A model generated the notes under the pieces. That model was not told where the DNA came from, ran no database searches, and saw nothing but the letters and a program-made list of their open reading frames with translations. The position numbers and the translations under genes were made by a program. 64,000 bases of DNA from NCBI RefSeq assembly GCF_011393335.1, contig NZ_CP049865.1:2188722-2252721 (forward strand), in the 5' to 3' direction. Below, piece after piece: positions 16,606 through 26,125 of the stretch. The first letter of the stretch is position 1; every line of letters starts with the position of its first letter. This DNA is from Propioniciclava coleopterorum. Lineage in GTDB: Bacteria > Actinomycetota > Actinomycetes > Propionibacteriales > Propionibacteriaceae.

Positions 16606-17238
16606 GTGGACCCGCAGCAGCTCGAATCGATCGCCGCGATGCTCGGGGTGGTGGGGCGCCTGCACCGCGAGCCCCCGGGCGACACCGAACTCGGCCTGCT
16701 GCGCGCGCTCGTCGACCAGTGGCCGCTCGACGCGGCCCCCGACTCCGACGCCGGCCTGGAGCTGTGGCGCGCCTCCGCGGACGCGGGGGAGGACGCCGCG
16801 CAGATCCGCGCCGACCACGACCGGCTCTACGGCGTCGCCGCCAAGGCTGTGGTCGCCCCCTTCGAATCGGTGCAGCGCGAGAAGGACCGGCTGGTGTTCG
16901 GCCAGGCCACCCACCAGGTGCGGGACGCCTACGCGCGGCTGGGGCTGCAGGCGCCCGAGCTCAACCGCGAGCCCGACGACCACGTCGGGCTGGAGCTCGA
17001 CTTCCTGTCCCAGGCTCTGCTGCTGGCCCGCGACGCCGCCGACGCGGGGGACGCCGCCGCCTCGGCCCGCATCCTCGACGCGGCGGCGGACTTCCTGCGC
17101 GAGCATCCGCGCGCCTGGGTGCCGGACGTGATGGCCACGGTGCGGGACGAGGCCGACACCGCGTTCATGCGGGGCCTGGCGCTGCTGACGCGCGCGGTGT
17201 TGGACGCCGCCGATCGCTCGCTGCCGGCGCGCGATTGA
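16606..17238 (+). CDS. TorD/DmsD-type molybdoenzyme chaperone
   Basis: 210 residues, all-helical, with the TorD-family pattern: an N-terminal helix, an ADHDRLYGVAAKAVVAPFESV segment typical of NarJ/TorD/DmsD (Y and P-x-E region), the core EPDDHVGLELDFLSQAL that carries the conserved D-H-x-x-x-E-L-x-F/M motif, and FLREHPRAWVPDV near the end. Such chaperones bind the twin-arginine leader of molybdoenzymes until cofactor is inserted. GTG 16606 has AGGAGGA five bases upstream; TAGGGT at 16569 is a fitting -10. It lies 1 kb from dmsA with a TetR gene in between and is the likely DmsA leader chaperone. Confidence 0.85.
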   Translation: MDPQQLESIAAMLGVVGRLHREPPGDTELGLLRALVDQWPLDAAPDSDAGLELWRASADAGEDAAQIRADHDRLYGVAAKAVVAPFESVQREKDRLVFGQATHQVRDAYARLGLQAPELNREPDDHVGLELDFLSQALLLARDAADAGDAAASARILDAAADFLREHPRAWVPDVMATVRDEADTAFMRGLALLTRAVLDAADRSLPARD

Positions 17239-17242
17239 GGCC

Positions 17243-17272
17243 GCCGGCGCACCGCCCGGTGGGCGCGCCGGC
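17243..17272. terminator. Bidirectional hairpin between TorD and TetR genes
   Basis: GCCGGCGC (17243-17250) pairs perfectly with GCGCCGGC (17265-17272), with an inner ACCG/CGGT pairing. It lies between convergent genes just after the chaperone stop. Confidence 0.6.
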
Positions 17273-17337
17273 TCGGGTGCGTCGGCCCTTGGGTCGGCCC
17301 AGATCGAGGGGCCGCGGCTCAGGTCAGTCCGCTTCGA

Positions 17338-18033
17338 TCAGTCCGGCTCGGGTCCTGCCCGCTCCGGGGCGGCCGGCAGGGCCTTGCGTCGTCCGGTCGC
17401 CGAGCGGGAGCGGCGCAGCGTGATCGACCCGTCCGCGTCCGGACGCGCCAGCTGCCACGGCGGCGCCAGCGTCAGGTAGACCTCGACGACGTCCTCGGGT
17501 GGGTCGGTCATGCCGGTGACGATCCACGCGTGGATCACCGCGACCATGCTGTGGGCCTGCTGGCTGATCGCCATCGCCGTCCACAGCGGCGGCACCGGTG
17601 GGCCGGTCAGCAGTGCCGTCATGGCGTGGACGTAGCGGCTGGACGCCTCCTCGAAGTAGTTCGTCAGGGCGCCCGACACGGTCGACTCCTGCGACGTGAT
17701 GACCTCGTAGACGGCGCGGTGGTCGCGCACGTGCTCGAGCAGCCCCTGGTAGATCTGGCGCCACAGGCCGACGTAGTCGGCGCCGGCGTGGCTCATCTGC
17801 TCGGCCAGCGCGTCCAGCCGGGGCCGGAGCTCGGCCACCAGGGTCTCGGCGAGCAGGGCGGCCGGCGACGCGCCGTGGGCGTAGAAGGTGGCGCGCGACA
17901 CCCCGGCCGCCGTGGCGAGCTCCGCGACGGTGATGGTCTCGGCGGGTCGGGTGGCGGCCAGGTCCAGGAGCGCGGCGATCAACTGCTGGCGCACGCGCCG
18001 GTAGCGCGGGTCGTCGGCGGGGGTCCGGCTCAC
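17338..18033 (-). CDS. TetR-family transcriptional regulator
   Basis: 231 residues. The N-terminal helix-turn-helix ITVAELATAAGVSRATFYAH is a typical TetR DNA-binding domain; the helical C-terminal part (FEEASSRYVHAMTALL and neighbours) has no assignable ligand. GTG 18033 is chosen for the SD-like GAGAGGA seven bases upstream. The gene is divergent from dmsA with 218 bases between them that hold a large inverted repeat (18176-18215), so it may control the DMSO-reductase operon, although the operator lies about 140 bases from its own start. Serine/lysine/arginine-rich tail (RRSRSATGRRK) is unusual. Confidence 0.8.
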   Translation of the reverse strand: MSRTPADDPRYRRVRQQLIAALLDLAATRPAETITVAELATAAGVSRATFYAHGASPAALLAETLVAELRPRLDALAEQMSHAGADYVGLWRQIYQGLLEHVRDHRAVYEVITSQESTVSGALTNYFEEASSRYVHAMTALLTGPPVPPLWTAMAISQQAHSMVAVIHAWIVTGMTDPPEDVVEVYLTLAPPWQLARPDADGSITLRRSRSATGRRKALPAAPERAGPEPD

Positions 18034-18175
18034 GGCGTTGTCCTCTCGTGTACGGGCCGACAGTAGCCGGGTGGTTGAACCGCCAACGACACCGTTGCCG
18101 GTGCGTCGGCGCACGGCGTCCCGGTCGGCCATCCGTCACGGTCGTCGGGACGGAAAATGCGGTTTTGCGACACGG

Positions 18176-18215
18176 CTATTCGACACCTGCACTATAGTGG
18201 ACAGTTGTCGAATAG
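18176..18215 (+). promoter_or_regulatory. Nested palindromes at the dmsA promoter
   Basis: Perfect 10-bp inverted repeat CTATTCGACA (18176-18185) / TGTCGAATAG (18206-18215) enclosing a second perfect palindrome CACTATAGTG (18190-18199). The inner one contains the only good -10 box, TATAGT (18193-18198); TTGCGA at 18165 is a possible -35 at an over-long 22-base spacing, which suggests activator dependence. The outer arms flank the -10 and predicted start site. Confidence 0.65.
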
Positions 18216-18251
18216 GGCCGCGATCCGACGGCCCGGAGGGGGACGGACCGC

Positions 18252-20831
18252 ATGACCGACGAGGCCGTGATCCACGCCGAGGGGGCGCCGCACGAGCAGG
18301 CGCGGGGCCTGAGCCGCCGCTCGCTCGTGCAGTGGTCGGCAGCCGTGGGCGGGACGACCGCCCTGGTGACGCTGATGCCGAAGAACACCGCGAACGCCGC
18401 CGGACCGGGCGCCGGGGCCGAGGCCGGTTCGGAGTTCGTCTGGTCCGCGTGCACCGTGAACTGCGGTTCGCGGTGCCCCCTGCGCCTGGAGGTGAAGGAC
18501 GGCACCATCCTGCGCGTCCTGCCCGACGACACCGGCTCGGACGAACTCGGCGACCAGCAGGTGCGCGCGTGCGTCCGCGGCCGCGCCATCCGCCACCGGA
18601 TCTACAACCCCGACCGCCTCAAGAAGCCGATGAAGCGCAAGCCCGGCACCAAGCGCGGCGAGGAGCAGTGGGAGACCATCTCCTGGGACCAGGCGCTGGA
18701 CGAGATCGCCGACAAGATGAAGGACATCAAGGCCAAGCACGGCAATGAGTCCATCTACATCAACTACGGCACCGGCACGCTCGGCTCGACCATGGCCCGC
18801 TCCTGGCCGCCGGAGCGCACCGCCTTCGCCCGCCTCATGAACACGTGGGGCGGCTACCTGGACCACTACTCCGACTACTCGACCACGCAGATCACCGCGG
18901 CCTACCCGTACTTCTACGGCGGCTGGCAGTCGTCCAACTCCTTCGACGACGCCCGGAACGCCCGGCTGCAGGTCATGTTCGGCAACAACCCGCTCGAGAC
19001 CCGGATGTCCGGCGGCGGGCACACGTTCGTGAGCCAGCAGATCAAGCGCGATCACGGCGTCCGCACGATCATCATCGACCCGCGCTACTCCGAGACGGCC
19101 GCGGTGATCGGCGACGAGTGGGTGCCGCTGCGTCCGGGTACCGACGCCGCCCTGATCGCGGGCATGATCCACGTGATGCTGGCCGAGAACCTGCACGACC
19201 AGGCCTTCCTCGACCGCTACTGCGTCGGCTTCGACGAGCACACGCTGCCCGAGGGGGCACCCGCGCACGGTTCCTACCGCTCCTACGTGGAGGGCGCGGG
19301 CCCCGACGGCATCGCGAAGACGCCGGAGTGGGCCTCCGCGATCACCGGCATCCCCGCCGCGCGGATCGTGCAGCTGGCCCGCGACATCGCCGGCGCCAAG
19401 CCGTGCGCGATCACGCAGGGCTGGGGCCCGCAACGCCACGCCAACGGCGAGAACACCGCCCGCGCGATCTTCATGCTCGCCTGCGTGACCGGCAACATCG
19501 GCATCCCCGGCGGCGGCACCGGCGGCCGCGAGGGGTCGGCCGGCCTGTCGATCGTCACCCCGTTCAACGACGGCCTGAAGAACCCCTCCAACAAGATCAT
19601 CTCGGTGTTCTCGTGGCTCGACGCAGTCGAGCACGGCGAGAAGATGGACACGTTCAACGCCGGTGTCTGCGAGAAGCCGGCCCCCGGCGTCCGCGCGGCG
19701 AAGGTCCCGGTCGACGCGGAGGGCAACCCCACCAACACCAGGCTCGAGACCCCGATCAAGATGGTGTGGCAGTACTCGGGCAACTCGGTGGTCAACCAGA
19801 CAGGCGACAACAACCTGTCGGTGGAGATGCTGCAGGACGACACGCTGGCCGAGCTGATCGTCGTGTGCGACATCCAGTACACGGTCTCCGCGCGCTACGC
19901 CGACTACATCCTGCCGGGCACCTCGGCCGCCGAGGAGGACGACATCCACCCGGGCGAGAACGGCGGGCCGATGGCGTACGGCATCGTGTCGTCGCAGGCG
20001 ATCGAGCCGCTGTACGAGTGCCGCAACATCTACGACATCTGCACCGACCTGGCCAAGCGGCTGGGCACCGAGGCCGCCTTCACCGAGGGCAAGAGCCGCG
20101 AGCAGTGGCTGCGCGACACCATCGCGGCGAGCCGGGTCAAGGATCCCAAGCTGCCCGACTACGACACCTGGAAGAGCCAGGGCATGTACCGGCGCAACGC
20201 CGGTCCGTCCATCGCGATGGCGAAGTACCGCAGCGACCCGGACGCCAACCCGCTGCCCACCCCGTCGGGGAAGATCGAGATCTACTCCGGACGGCTCGCG
20301 GCGATGGCGAAGGCGTGGGAGTTCGGGGTGTTCCGGCCCAAGCTCCCCGGCGACCAGCTCACGGCGCTGCCCGAGTACGTCGACTCGTGGGAGAGCGGCG
20401 AGGCGGCCCGCGACTCCGACCAGCATCCGCTGCAGGTCATCGGCCACCACTACAAGGGGCGGACGCACTCCACCTACGGCAACGTCGACTGGCTGCAGGA
20501 GGCGCACCCGCAGACCGCGTGGCTCAACAACCTGGACGCCGCCGCGCGCGGCATCGCCAACGGCGACGAGGTGTTCGTGTTCAACGACCGCGGCACCGTG
20601 AAGCTGCAGGCCCGCGTGACCGAGCGGATCATGCCCGGCGTGGTGTCGATCCCCCAGGGCGCCTGGTACGACCCGAAGCCGGCCTCGGCGGTCGCCCCGC
20701 CGCCCGGCGCGAACAAGGACAAGCCCGTCGACGTCGCGGGCAGCGTCAACTCGCTGACGTCGCTGCACCCCTCGCCGCTGGCCAAGGGCAACGCGGTGCA
20801 CACGACCCTCGCCCAAGTGGTGAAGAGCTAA
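18252..20831 (+). CDS. dmsA: Anaerobic dimethyl sulfoxide reductase catalytic subunit A
   Basis: 859 residues, close to E. coli DmsA in length and motifs. A twin-arginine leader (SRRSLVQ, residues 21-27) indicates folded export. The FS0 [4Fe-4S] site is C67-x3-C71-x3-C75-x31-C107. Molybdo-bis-PGD domain motifs include NYGTGTLGSTMARSWPP, HYSDYSTTQ (Ser210 aligns with the Mo-ligating serine of DmsA as I recall it), FGNNPLETRMSGGG, IIIDPRYSETA and the C-terminal GHHYKGRTHSTYGNVDWL. It reduces DMSO and related S- and N-oxides on the outer face of the membrane with electrons from DmsB. First gene of dmsABC. Confidence 0.95.
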   Translation: MTDEAVIHAEGAPHEQARGLSRRSLVQWSAAVGGTTALVTLMPKNTANAAGPGAGAEAGSEFVWSACTVNCGSRCPLRLEVKDGTILRVLPDDTGSDELGDQQVRACVRGRAIRHRIYNPDRLKKPMKRKPGTKRGEEQWETISWDQALDEIADKMKDIKAKHGNESIYINYGTGTLGSTMARSWPPERTAFARLMNTWGGYLDHYSDYSTTQITAAYPYFYGGWQSSNSFDDARNARLQVMFGNNPLETRMSGGGHTFVSQQIKRDHGVRTIIIDPRYSETAAVIGDEWVPLRPGTDAALIAGMIHVMLAENLHDQAFLDRYCVGFDEHTLPEGAPAHGSYRSYVEGAGPDGIAKTPEWASAITGIPAARIVQLARDIAGAKPCAITQGWGPQRHANGENTARAIFMLACVTGNIGIPGGGTGGREGSAGLSIVTPFNDGLKNPSNKIISVFSWLDAVEHGEKMDTFNAGVCEKPAPGVRAAKVPVDAEGNPTNTRLETPIKMVWQYSGNSVVNQTGDNNLSVEMLQDDTLAELIVVCDIQYTVSARYADYILPGTSAAEEDDIHPGENGGPMAYGIVSSQAIEPLYECRNIYDICTDLAKRLGTEAAFTEGKSREQWLRDTIAASRVKDPKLPDYDTWKSQGMYRRNAGPSIAMAKYRSDPDANPLPTPSGKIEIYSGRLAAMAKAWEFGVFRPKLPGDQLTALPEYVDSWESGEAARDSDQHPLQVIGHHYKGRTHSTYGNVDWLQEAHPQTAWLNNLDAAARGIANGDEVFVFNDRGTVKLQARVTERIMPGVVSIPQGAWYDPKPASAVAPPPGANKDKPVDVAGSVNSLTSLHPSPLAKGNAVHTTLAQVVKS

Positions 20832-20846
20832 GAGGATTCAGGACAG

Positions 20847-21485
20847 ATGGCAGAGAACTTCACCCAGGCCGGCGCCCAGTACGGCTTCTACTTCGACCAG
20901 ACGCTGTGCACCGGCTGCAAGGCGTGCCAGGTCAGCTGCGTGGACAAGCACGACCTGCCCACCGGCGTCCTGTGGCGGCGGGTCGCCGAGTACTCCGGAG
21001 GCACGTGGCGCGTGGACGGCACCACCGCGACCCCGAGCATCTTCACGTACTACTCGTCGGTGGCCTGCAACCACTGCGAGAACCCGATCTGCATGCAGGT
21101 GTGCCCGACGACGGCGATGACCCGGCGCGACGACGGCACGGTGTACGTCGACGACTCCAAGTGCGTCGGCTGCCGCTACTGCGAGTGGGCCTGCCCCTAC
21201 GGCGCGCCCCAGTTCAACGCGGACACCGGGCACATGACCAAGTGCGACCTGTGTCACGACTACCGCTCCGAGGGCAAGGCCCCCGCCTGCGTCTCAGGCT
21301 GCCCCTCCCGCGCCCTCGACTTCGGCCCGATCGAGGAACTGCGCCGCGCGCACGGCACCGAGGCGGGCATCGCCCCGCTGCCCAACCCGGCGATCACCGA
21401 GCCGCACCTGGTGATCACCCCGCACCGCAACGCCCAGCCGTGGGACAACGCCACGGGTCACATCGCGAATCCCGGAGAACTGTGA
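20847..21485 (+). CDS. dmsB: DMSO reductase iron-sulfur subunit B
   Basis: 212 residues with four cysteine clusters for four [4Fe-4S] centres: CTGCKACQVSC, CNHCENPICMQVCP, CVGCRYCEWACPYGAP and CDLCHDYRSEGKAPACVSGCP. This is the standard DmsB ferredoxin-like electron wire between the membrane anchor DmsC and the catalytic subunit; DmsB normally travels with DmsA as one Tat cargo and has no leader of its own, as here. The gene follows dmsA by 15 bases and its stop overlaps the dmsC start (TGATG). Confidence 0.96.
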   Translation: MAENFTQAGAQYGFYFDQTLCTGCKACQVSCVDKHDLPTGVLWRRVAEYSGGTWRVDGTTATPSIFTYYSSVACNHCENPICMQVCPTTAMTRRDDGTVYVDDSKCVGCRYCEWACPYGAPQFNADTGHMTKCDLCHDYRSEGKAPACVSGCPSRALDFGPIEELRRAHGTEAGIAPLPNPAITEPHLVITPHRNAQPWDNATGHIANPGEL

Positions 21486-22515
21486 TGAACGCTCATGACC
21501 TCCCGATGGTGCTTTTCACCGTCATCTCGCAGCTGTGCGTGGGGACCTTCCTCACGCTCGGCGTGATCAAGATCGTGGCGGCCGGACGCCACTCGGCCCC
21601 GTGGTCGAGCGCGTCGTGCAGCCCGTCCTGTACGCCATCGGCCCCGCCATGGTGTTCGGCCTGGCGGTGTCGATGCTCCACATGAACGACATCACCAACA
21701 CGTTCAACGTGATCCGGCACTGGGATTCGTCCTGGCTGTCGCGCGAGATCCTGTTCGGCGTCTCGTTCGCGGCCTTCGGCTTCCTGTTCGCCCTGATGGA
21801 GTGGTTCAACTGGGGCAGCCCGATCATGCGGAACACCGTGGCCGCGGTCGCGGCCGCCCTCGGCGTCGGCCTCGTGCTCGCCGAGTCGATGATCTACTAC
21901 TCGCTGGTCACCGTGCCCGCCTGGCACTCCTGGATGGTGCCGTTCTCGTTCTTCGCGACCACGATCATGCTGGGCGCCCTCGCCGTGGGCGCCGCGCTGA
22001 TGGTCACCGCGTGGGTGCGGTCGCGCCGCGCCGACGCCGCGCGTCCGGATTCGCCCGCCACGATCGCGGAGGACCTCAAGCCCGAGGGCTCGACCGGAGG
22101 CGGCCTGGCGCTGCAGATCCGGCGCCGCGTCCAGCAGATCAACGCGCCCACCAACCTCGAGGAGTGGACGCTGTCGGTGGGGGTCGTGCGGTGGATCGCG
22201 TTCGTGTCCGCGGCCGTCGCCGTGGCGCTGCTCGTGGCCTACCCGGTCTTCATCGGCCAACTGGCCCAGGGCGGCCCCGCCGCGCAGGCGTCGCTGGGGA
22301 TCCTGATGGGCGGCACGCTCGTCGTCCGGCTGGCCCTGTTGGCCCTGGTCGCGGTCGCGCTCGGGTTCTTCGTGTACCGGATGGCCGCCTCGGCGAAACT
22401 GGCGACCGCCCGTACGCTGGTCGTGCTGGTGATCGGGGCCTTCGCGCTCGCGCTGACCAGCGAACTGCTCGGCCGCTTCCTGCACTACGCGATCATGGTG
22501 CGGATCGGCCTGTGA
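21485..22515 (+). pseudogene. dmsC: DMSO reductase membrane anchor dmsC, frameshifted at a C-run
   Basis: The first 38 codons give LPMVLFTVISQLCVGTFLTL, the expected first DmsC helix; the rest, in another frame, gives VVQPVLYAIGPAMVFGLAVS, LHMNDITNTFNVIRHW and five to seven further membrane helices to the stop at 22515. Length is 1031 bases, one short of a multiple of three; a fifth C in CCCC (21597-21600) restores SAPVVERVV. DmsC anchors DmsAB and oxidises menaquinol. Because dmsA, dmsB and the downstream chaperone are intact, a consensus error or a recent/reversible slip is likelier than old decay. Confidence 0.85.
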
Positions 22516-22535
22516 CCGACCAATTGGAGGCTCGC

Positions 22536-23105
22536 GTGACGGACGTGACGGCGATGGGTGTCGCCGCGGCGGGGTTCGCCCTGTCGCAGGTCGTGCTGGC
22601 CCCGCCCGAACGCGGCTTCCTGCTCCGGATGCGCGACTCGCGCGCCCGGCGCTCCTGGCCGCTGCACGACGCGGCGTCCGAGGCGGGGCTCGCCCTGGTC
22701 GGCCAGGGGTTCGAGGCCCAGGGCGTCCGCGAGGACTGGGGCCGGCTGCTCGGCCCCGGCGCCGAGGTGGACGCCCTGCTCCCGGACGCCGCCGCGCTGG
22801 TGGAGCTCTACGACGCGCTCGGCGTCCCGGCCGAGCAGCGCGCGGGCGTCCCGGACGGCCACGTCGGGCTGGCCCTGATGGGGCTGGCGCACGGGGTGGC
22901 CCGGCGCGCCCAGGTCGAGATCGAGGGCGACGTCGCGGAGGCCGAGCGGCTGCGCGGCCTGACCGCGGACCTGCTGCTGCGGGTGCGGAACGGCGTCACC
23001 GCGGCCGCCGACGCCGTGGGCGCCGGAGCCGACTCCACCTTCTACCGCGCCGTCCCGCTCTGGATCGCCGGCTACCTCGACGCCGTCGCCGAGCAGACGG
23101 CCTAG
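22536..23105 (+). CDS. TorD/DmsD-like chaperone, second copy
   Basis: 189 residues, helical, in the standard dmsD position just after dmsC. It keeps DGHVGLALMGLAHGVARRA, which occupies the place of the TorD D-H-x-x-x-E-L motif but with Glu replaced by Ala, and a late STFYRAVPLWIAGYLD helix. GTG 22536 is preferred because TTGGAGG lies five bases upstream; GTG 22512 would overlap the dmsC stop. With the chaperone at 16606 the locus has two members, possibly one for the DmsA leader and one for assembly of other subunits (inference). Weaker family match than the first copy. Confidence 0.7.
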   Translation: MTDVTAMGVAAAGFALSQVVLAPPERGFLLRMRDSRARRSWPLHDAASEAGLALVGQGFEAQGVREDWGRLLGPGAEVDALLPDAAALVELYDALGVPAEQRAGVPDGHVGLALMGLAHGVARRAQVEIEGDVAEAERLRGLTADLLLRVRNGVTAAADAVGAGADSTFYRAVPLWIAGYLDAVAEQTA

Positions 23106-23115
23106 CGACGCCGCG

Positions 23116-24210
23116 ATGACCGCAGAGCCGGACCTCACGCGTCCGATGCTGCGATGGCTGACGTCCATCGACCTCCCGGCCCGCGTCCTCGTGGTGTGCG
23201 CCCACGGCGGGGCCGGCTTCGTGCCGGCGACCGAGGCGCTCGTCCGCCTCGACGGCTGCGTCGCGGACGCCGGCATCGGCCTGCCCGCCCAACTGCTGGC
23301 CTGCGGGGTGGCGCGCGTCGGCGTCCTGCCGTGCGTCGAGGACCCCGCCCGCGGCGCCGCGCAGGTGGCGAGCTGGGCGGAGGTGCTGCCCGACGTCGCC
23401 GCCGCGGATCCCGTCCCGACGCCGCGTCGCCGCATCCGGCGGCCGGCCAGCGGCCCGGTCTACGAGTTGGGCCGCCCGCAGGTGTCGCGGCGGTTCGCGT
23501 TCGGCCTGGGCGCCGCGCACGGGCTCCCGTTCGCGCTCGCCGACGAGGAGCCCCAGCGGGTGGTGGCCTCCCTGCGTCTGCTGGAGGAGCAGGGGCGCGC
23601 CCGGTTCGCGCGTCCCGCGACCCCGGCCGCTGCCGTTCCCGTCGACCCGTCGGCGTCCGGCGAGGTCCTGGCCGCGACCGCCGCCGACCGGCAGTTGACC
23701 GGCGAGGACCGGATCGAAACCGTCGACCCGCTTCCCCCGGTGGACGACCACCCCGCGACTCCCGCGGACCAGCCTTGCGCGGCCGTCGACCAGCCCGGTT
23801 CCCATCCGGACGCGCCAGGGGCGACCGGCCGGCGCGCCGAGCCCGGCAGCAGCGCGGTCGCGCTGGCGGCGTCCGGGTGCGTGGCGTGCGGAGTGTGCGT
23901 GCGGGCGTGTCCGCACGACGCGCTGGACCTGGCCCACGAGGCCGACCGCAGCGTCCTCACGCAGATCCCCGAGCGCTGCTCGGGCGAGCAGGCGTGCGTC
24001 CGGCTGTGCCCGCACGACGCGCTCAGCGTCGCCGGCGCGTTCAGCCTGTTCGACCTGGCCCGCACCCCGACGGCGGAGCTGGCCGTGGTCGCGACCGCCG
24101 GCTGCAAGCGCTGCGGCGCGCGCCACCCGGCCGCCGAGGGCGAGCTGTGCCCGCCGTGCGCGTTCCGGTCCCGCAACGCGTTCGGCCACATGCCCGTCCA
24201 GCCCCGCTAG
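23116..24210 (+). CDS. 4Fe-4S ferredoxin-type protein of the dms locus
   Basis: 364 residues, unusual architecture. An N-terminal region (to ~110) has a VLVVCAHGGAGFV strand-loop and two or three cysteines but no domain I can name; a proline/alanine/aspartate-rich linker follows (~170-245); the C-terminal part has two ferredoxin motifs, CVACGVCVRACP and CSGEQACVRLCP, and then a zinc-ribbon-like CKRCGARHP...CPPC pair. It follows the chaperone by 10 bases and ends the operon. It may shuttle electrons or assist Fe-S loading of DmsAB; neither is shown by sequence. Confidence 0.75.
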   Translation: MTAEPDLTRPMLRWLTSIDLPARVLVVCAHGGAGFVPATEALVRLDGCVADAGIGLPAQLLACGVARVGVLPCVEDPARGAAQVASWAEVLPDVAAADPVPTPRRRIRRPASGPVYELGRPQVSRRFAFGLGAAHGLPFALADEEPQRVVASLRLLEEQGRARFARPATPAAAVPVDPSASGEVLAATAADRQLTGEDRIETVDPLPPVDDHPATPADQPCAAVDQPGSHPDAPGATGRRAEPGSSAVALAASGCVACGVCVRACPHDALDLAHEADRSVLTQIPERCSGEQACVRLCPHDALSVAGAFSLFDLARTPTAELAVVATAGCKRCGARHPAAEGELCPPCAFRSRNAFGHMPVQPR

Positions 24211-24343
24211 GCCGAACCCGGCGACCTGGACCCGTCCCTCGCCGCGGGCCCGCCGGCGGGCAGCTGAGAGTCCCGAGCCGGCGTCCTGAGCCGCGCGGGT
24301 GGCGATGCTTCCCGATCGACGGGGCGGGCGGTAGGTTCCGCGC

Positions 24344-25662
24344 ATGCGTCGATGGTTGCCGCGCATCCTGCTCGGGGTGCTGCTCCTGCTCGTGATCGCC
24401 GTGGTCGGCGCGTACTGGTACGCCCGGCCGCTGCTGCTGACCGGCACCGGCTACGCCGCCCACAACGCCTGCGCCGTGACGCACCTGGCGGGACGCGACG
24501 ACCCGGCGTCCGACCTGCCGCCGAACCCGCTGGTGCCCTACCTGTCGGTGACGGTGACCGACGACGGAGCGTCCGCGAGCGTGCTGGGCGTCCTGGCGAC
24601 GCAGAAGGCGTGGTTCACGCCCGGCTTCGGCTGCACGCTGGCCGCGCAGCGCCCCGACCTGGGGAGTGCCACGCCGGCGTCCGCGGGGCGGGGCTGCCCG
24701 GCGGGGCATCCGTGGCGGCCGTGGACGCGGCGATCGGGCGGGCGTTCGGCGACGACCTGGACGCCGCGGCGCGGGCCGGGCTGGGCACCCGCGGCGTCGT
24801 CGTCCTCAAGGACGGCCGGGTGGTGGGCGAGCGGTACGCCGACGGCTTCACCGCCGACACGCCGCAGCTCGGCTGGTCGATGAGCAAGAGCGTCACCAAC
24901 CTGCTCGCCGGACGCCTCGCGCTGGAGGGGACCGTCGCCCCGCAGGACCACGACCTGCCGCAACTCCCCGGCGACAAGGCCGCCATCACCGTCGACGACC
25001 TGATGCGGATGACCAGCGGCCTGTCGTGGGACGAGACCTACGACCTGGGCACCCCGATCACCCGGATGCTGTTCATGGAGCCCGACATGGGCTCCTACGT
25101 CGCCTCGCTCCCCGTCGCCCACGCGCCCGGGGCCTACCAGCAGTACTCCAGCGGCAGCACCACGCTGCTGTGCGACGTGCTCGGGGAGAAGGCCGGCGCG
25201 AAGGCCGACCTGCCGCGCCGCGAGCTGCTGGCGCCGCTGGGGCTGAGCCGCGCCACCTGGGAGCCCGACGCGTCCGGGACGCCGGTGTGCGGTTCCTACC
25301 TGTGGGCCACGCCCCGGGAGTGGGCGACGATCGGGTGGTTCGCCCTGAACGACGGGGTGTGGAACGGGCGGCGGATGCTGCCCGAGGGCTGGATGGCGCG
25401 CTCCACCACCGCCGAGCCGGTCGAGCAGACCCAGGAGGACGAGGGCTACGGGGCCGGCTGGTGGCTCAACACCCGCCCCGACGGCTCGCCCGTCGCGCCC
25501 GGGCTCCCCGCGGACGCCTACCGCGCCGTCGGCCACGACGGCCAGCGCGTCTACGTGGTGCCCTCCGAGGGCCTCGTGGTGGTGCGGATGGGCTTCAGCC
25601 CGTCGGCCGACGACCTGCGCACCGACGCCCTGGTCGCGGACGTGATCGCCGCCCTGCGCTGA
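24344..25662 (+). pseudogene. Serine hydrolase / beta-lactamase family protein, frameshifted
   Basis: Frame one (ATG 24344) gives a single N-terminal membrane helix (LLGVLLLLVIAVVGAYWY) and ~115 residues to PDLGSATPAS; frame two gives the class C beta-lactamase-like domain: the S-x-x-K nucleophile motif WSMSKSVTN, the Y-x-N-equivalent QQYSSGSTTLL and a late GHDGQRVYVVP. The total of 1319 bases is one short of a codon multiple; one extra G in GGGG at 24685-24688 or 24690-24693 joins the halves as SAGAGLPGGASVAAVD. Likely a membrane-tethered penicillin-binding-like amidase or esterase. TAGGTT six bases before the ATG suggests a leaderless mRNA. Confidence 0.8.
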
Positions 25663-25666
25663 CCCG

Positions 25667-26116
25667 TCAGGCCGGTGGGGTCGCCCGGGCGGCCAGCAGG
25701 TCCAGGCCGATGGTGACCACGTCGGCGACCGACGGCAGGGCGTCCACCTCGGCGCGCGGGAGCCACTCGGCCCGGTCGGTGGAGCCGGCCACCTCGGTGG
25801 TGCCCAGCGCGCCGCCCACGATGCGGGCGGTGTAGAACAGCCGGACGCCCTTGCGGGGGCGGGGCCGCTCGGTGTCGATCCAGGTCGAGGTGCCCAGGAA
25901 GCCGTTCAGCTCGACGTGGTAGCCGCTCTCCTCGTGGACCTCCCGGACGACGCCGTCCTCGACCGCCTCGGCGAACTCGATGCCGCCGCCGGGCAGCGAC
26001 CAGGCGGCGAGTTCGGGGCGAGCCTCGCCGTTCCACCAGCTCAGCAGGACGCGGTCCGCCGGATCGACGATGACGGCGTAGCCGGCGACCCGGGTGTCGT
26101 ACTCGGTGAAGTCCAT
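25667..26116 (-). CDS. NUDIX hydrolase
   Basis: 149 residues, a single NUDIX domain. The catalytic box GGGIEFAEAVEDGVVREVHEESGY matches Gx5Ex7REUxEExGU completely, so Mg-dependent cleavage of a nucleoside diphosphate linked to another group is expected. The preceding YAVIVDPADRVLLSWW strand is typical of the MutT/ADP-ribose pyrophosphatase branch. A TAGCGT -10 box (26128-26123) six bases before the ATG indicates a leaderless mRNA. Substrate not predictable. Confidence 0.9.
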   Translation of the reverse strand: MDFTEYDTRVAGYAVIVDPADRVLLSWWNGEARPELAAWSLPGGGIEFAEAVEDGVVREVHEESGYHVELNGFLGTSTWIDTERPRPRKGVRLFYTARIVGGALGTTEVAGSTDRAEWLPRAEVDALPSVADVVTIGLDLLAARATPPA

Positions 26117-26125
26117 CCCGCCACG

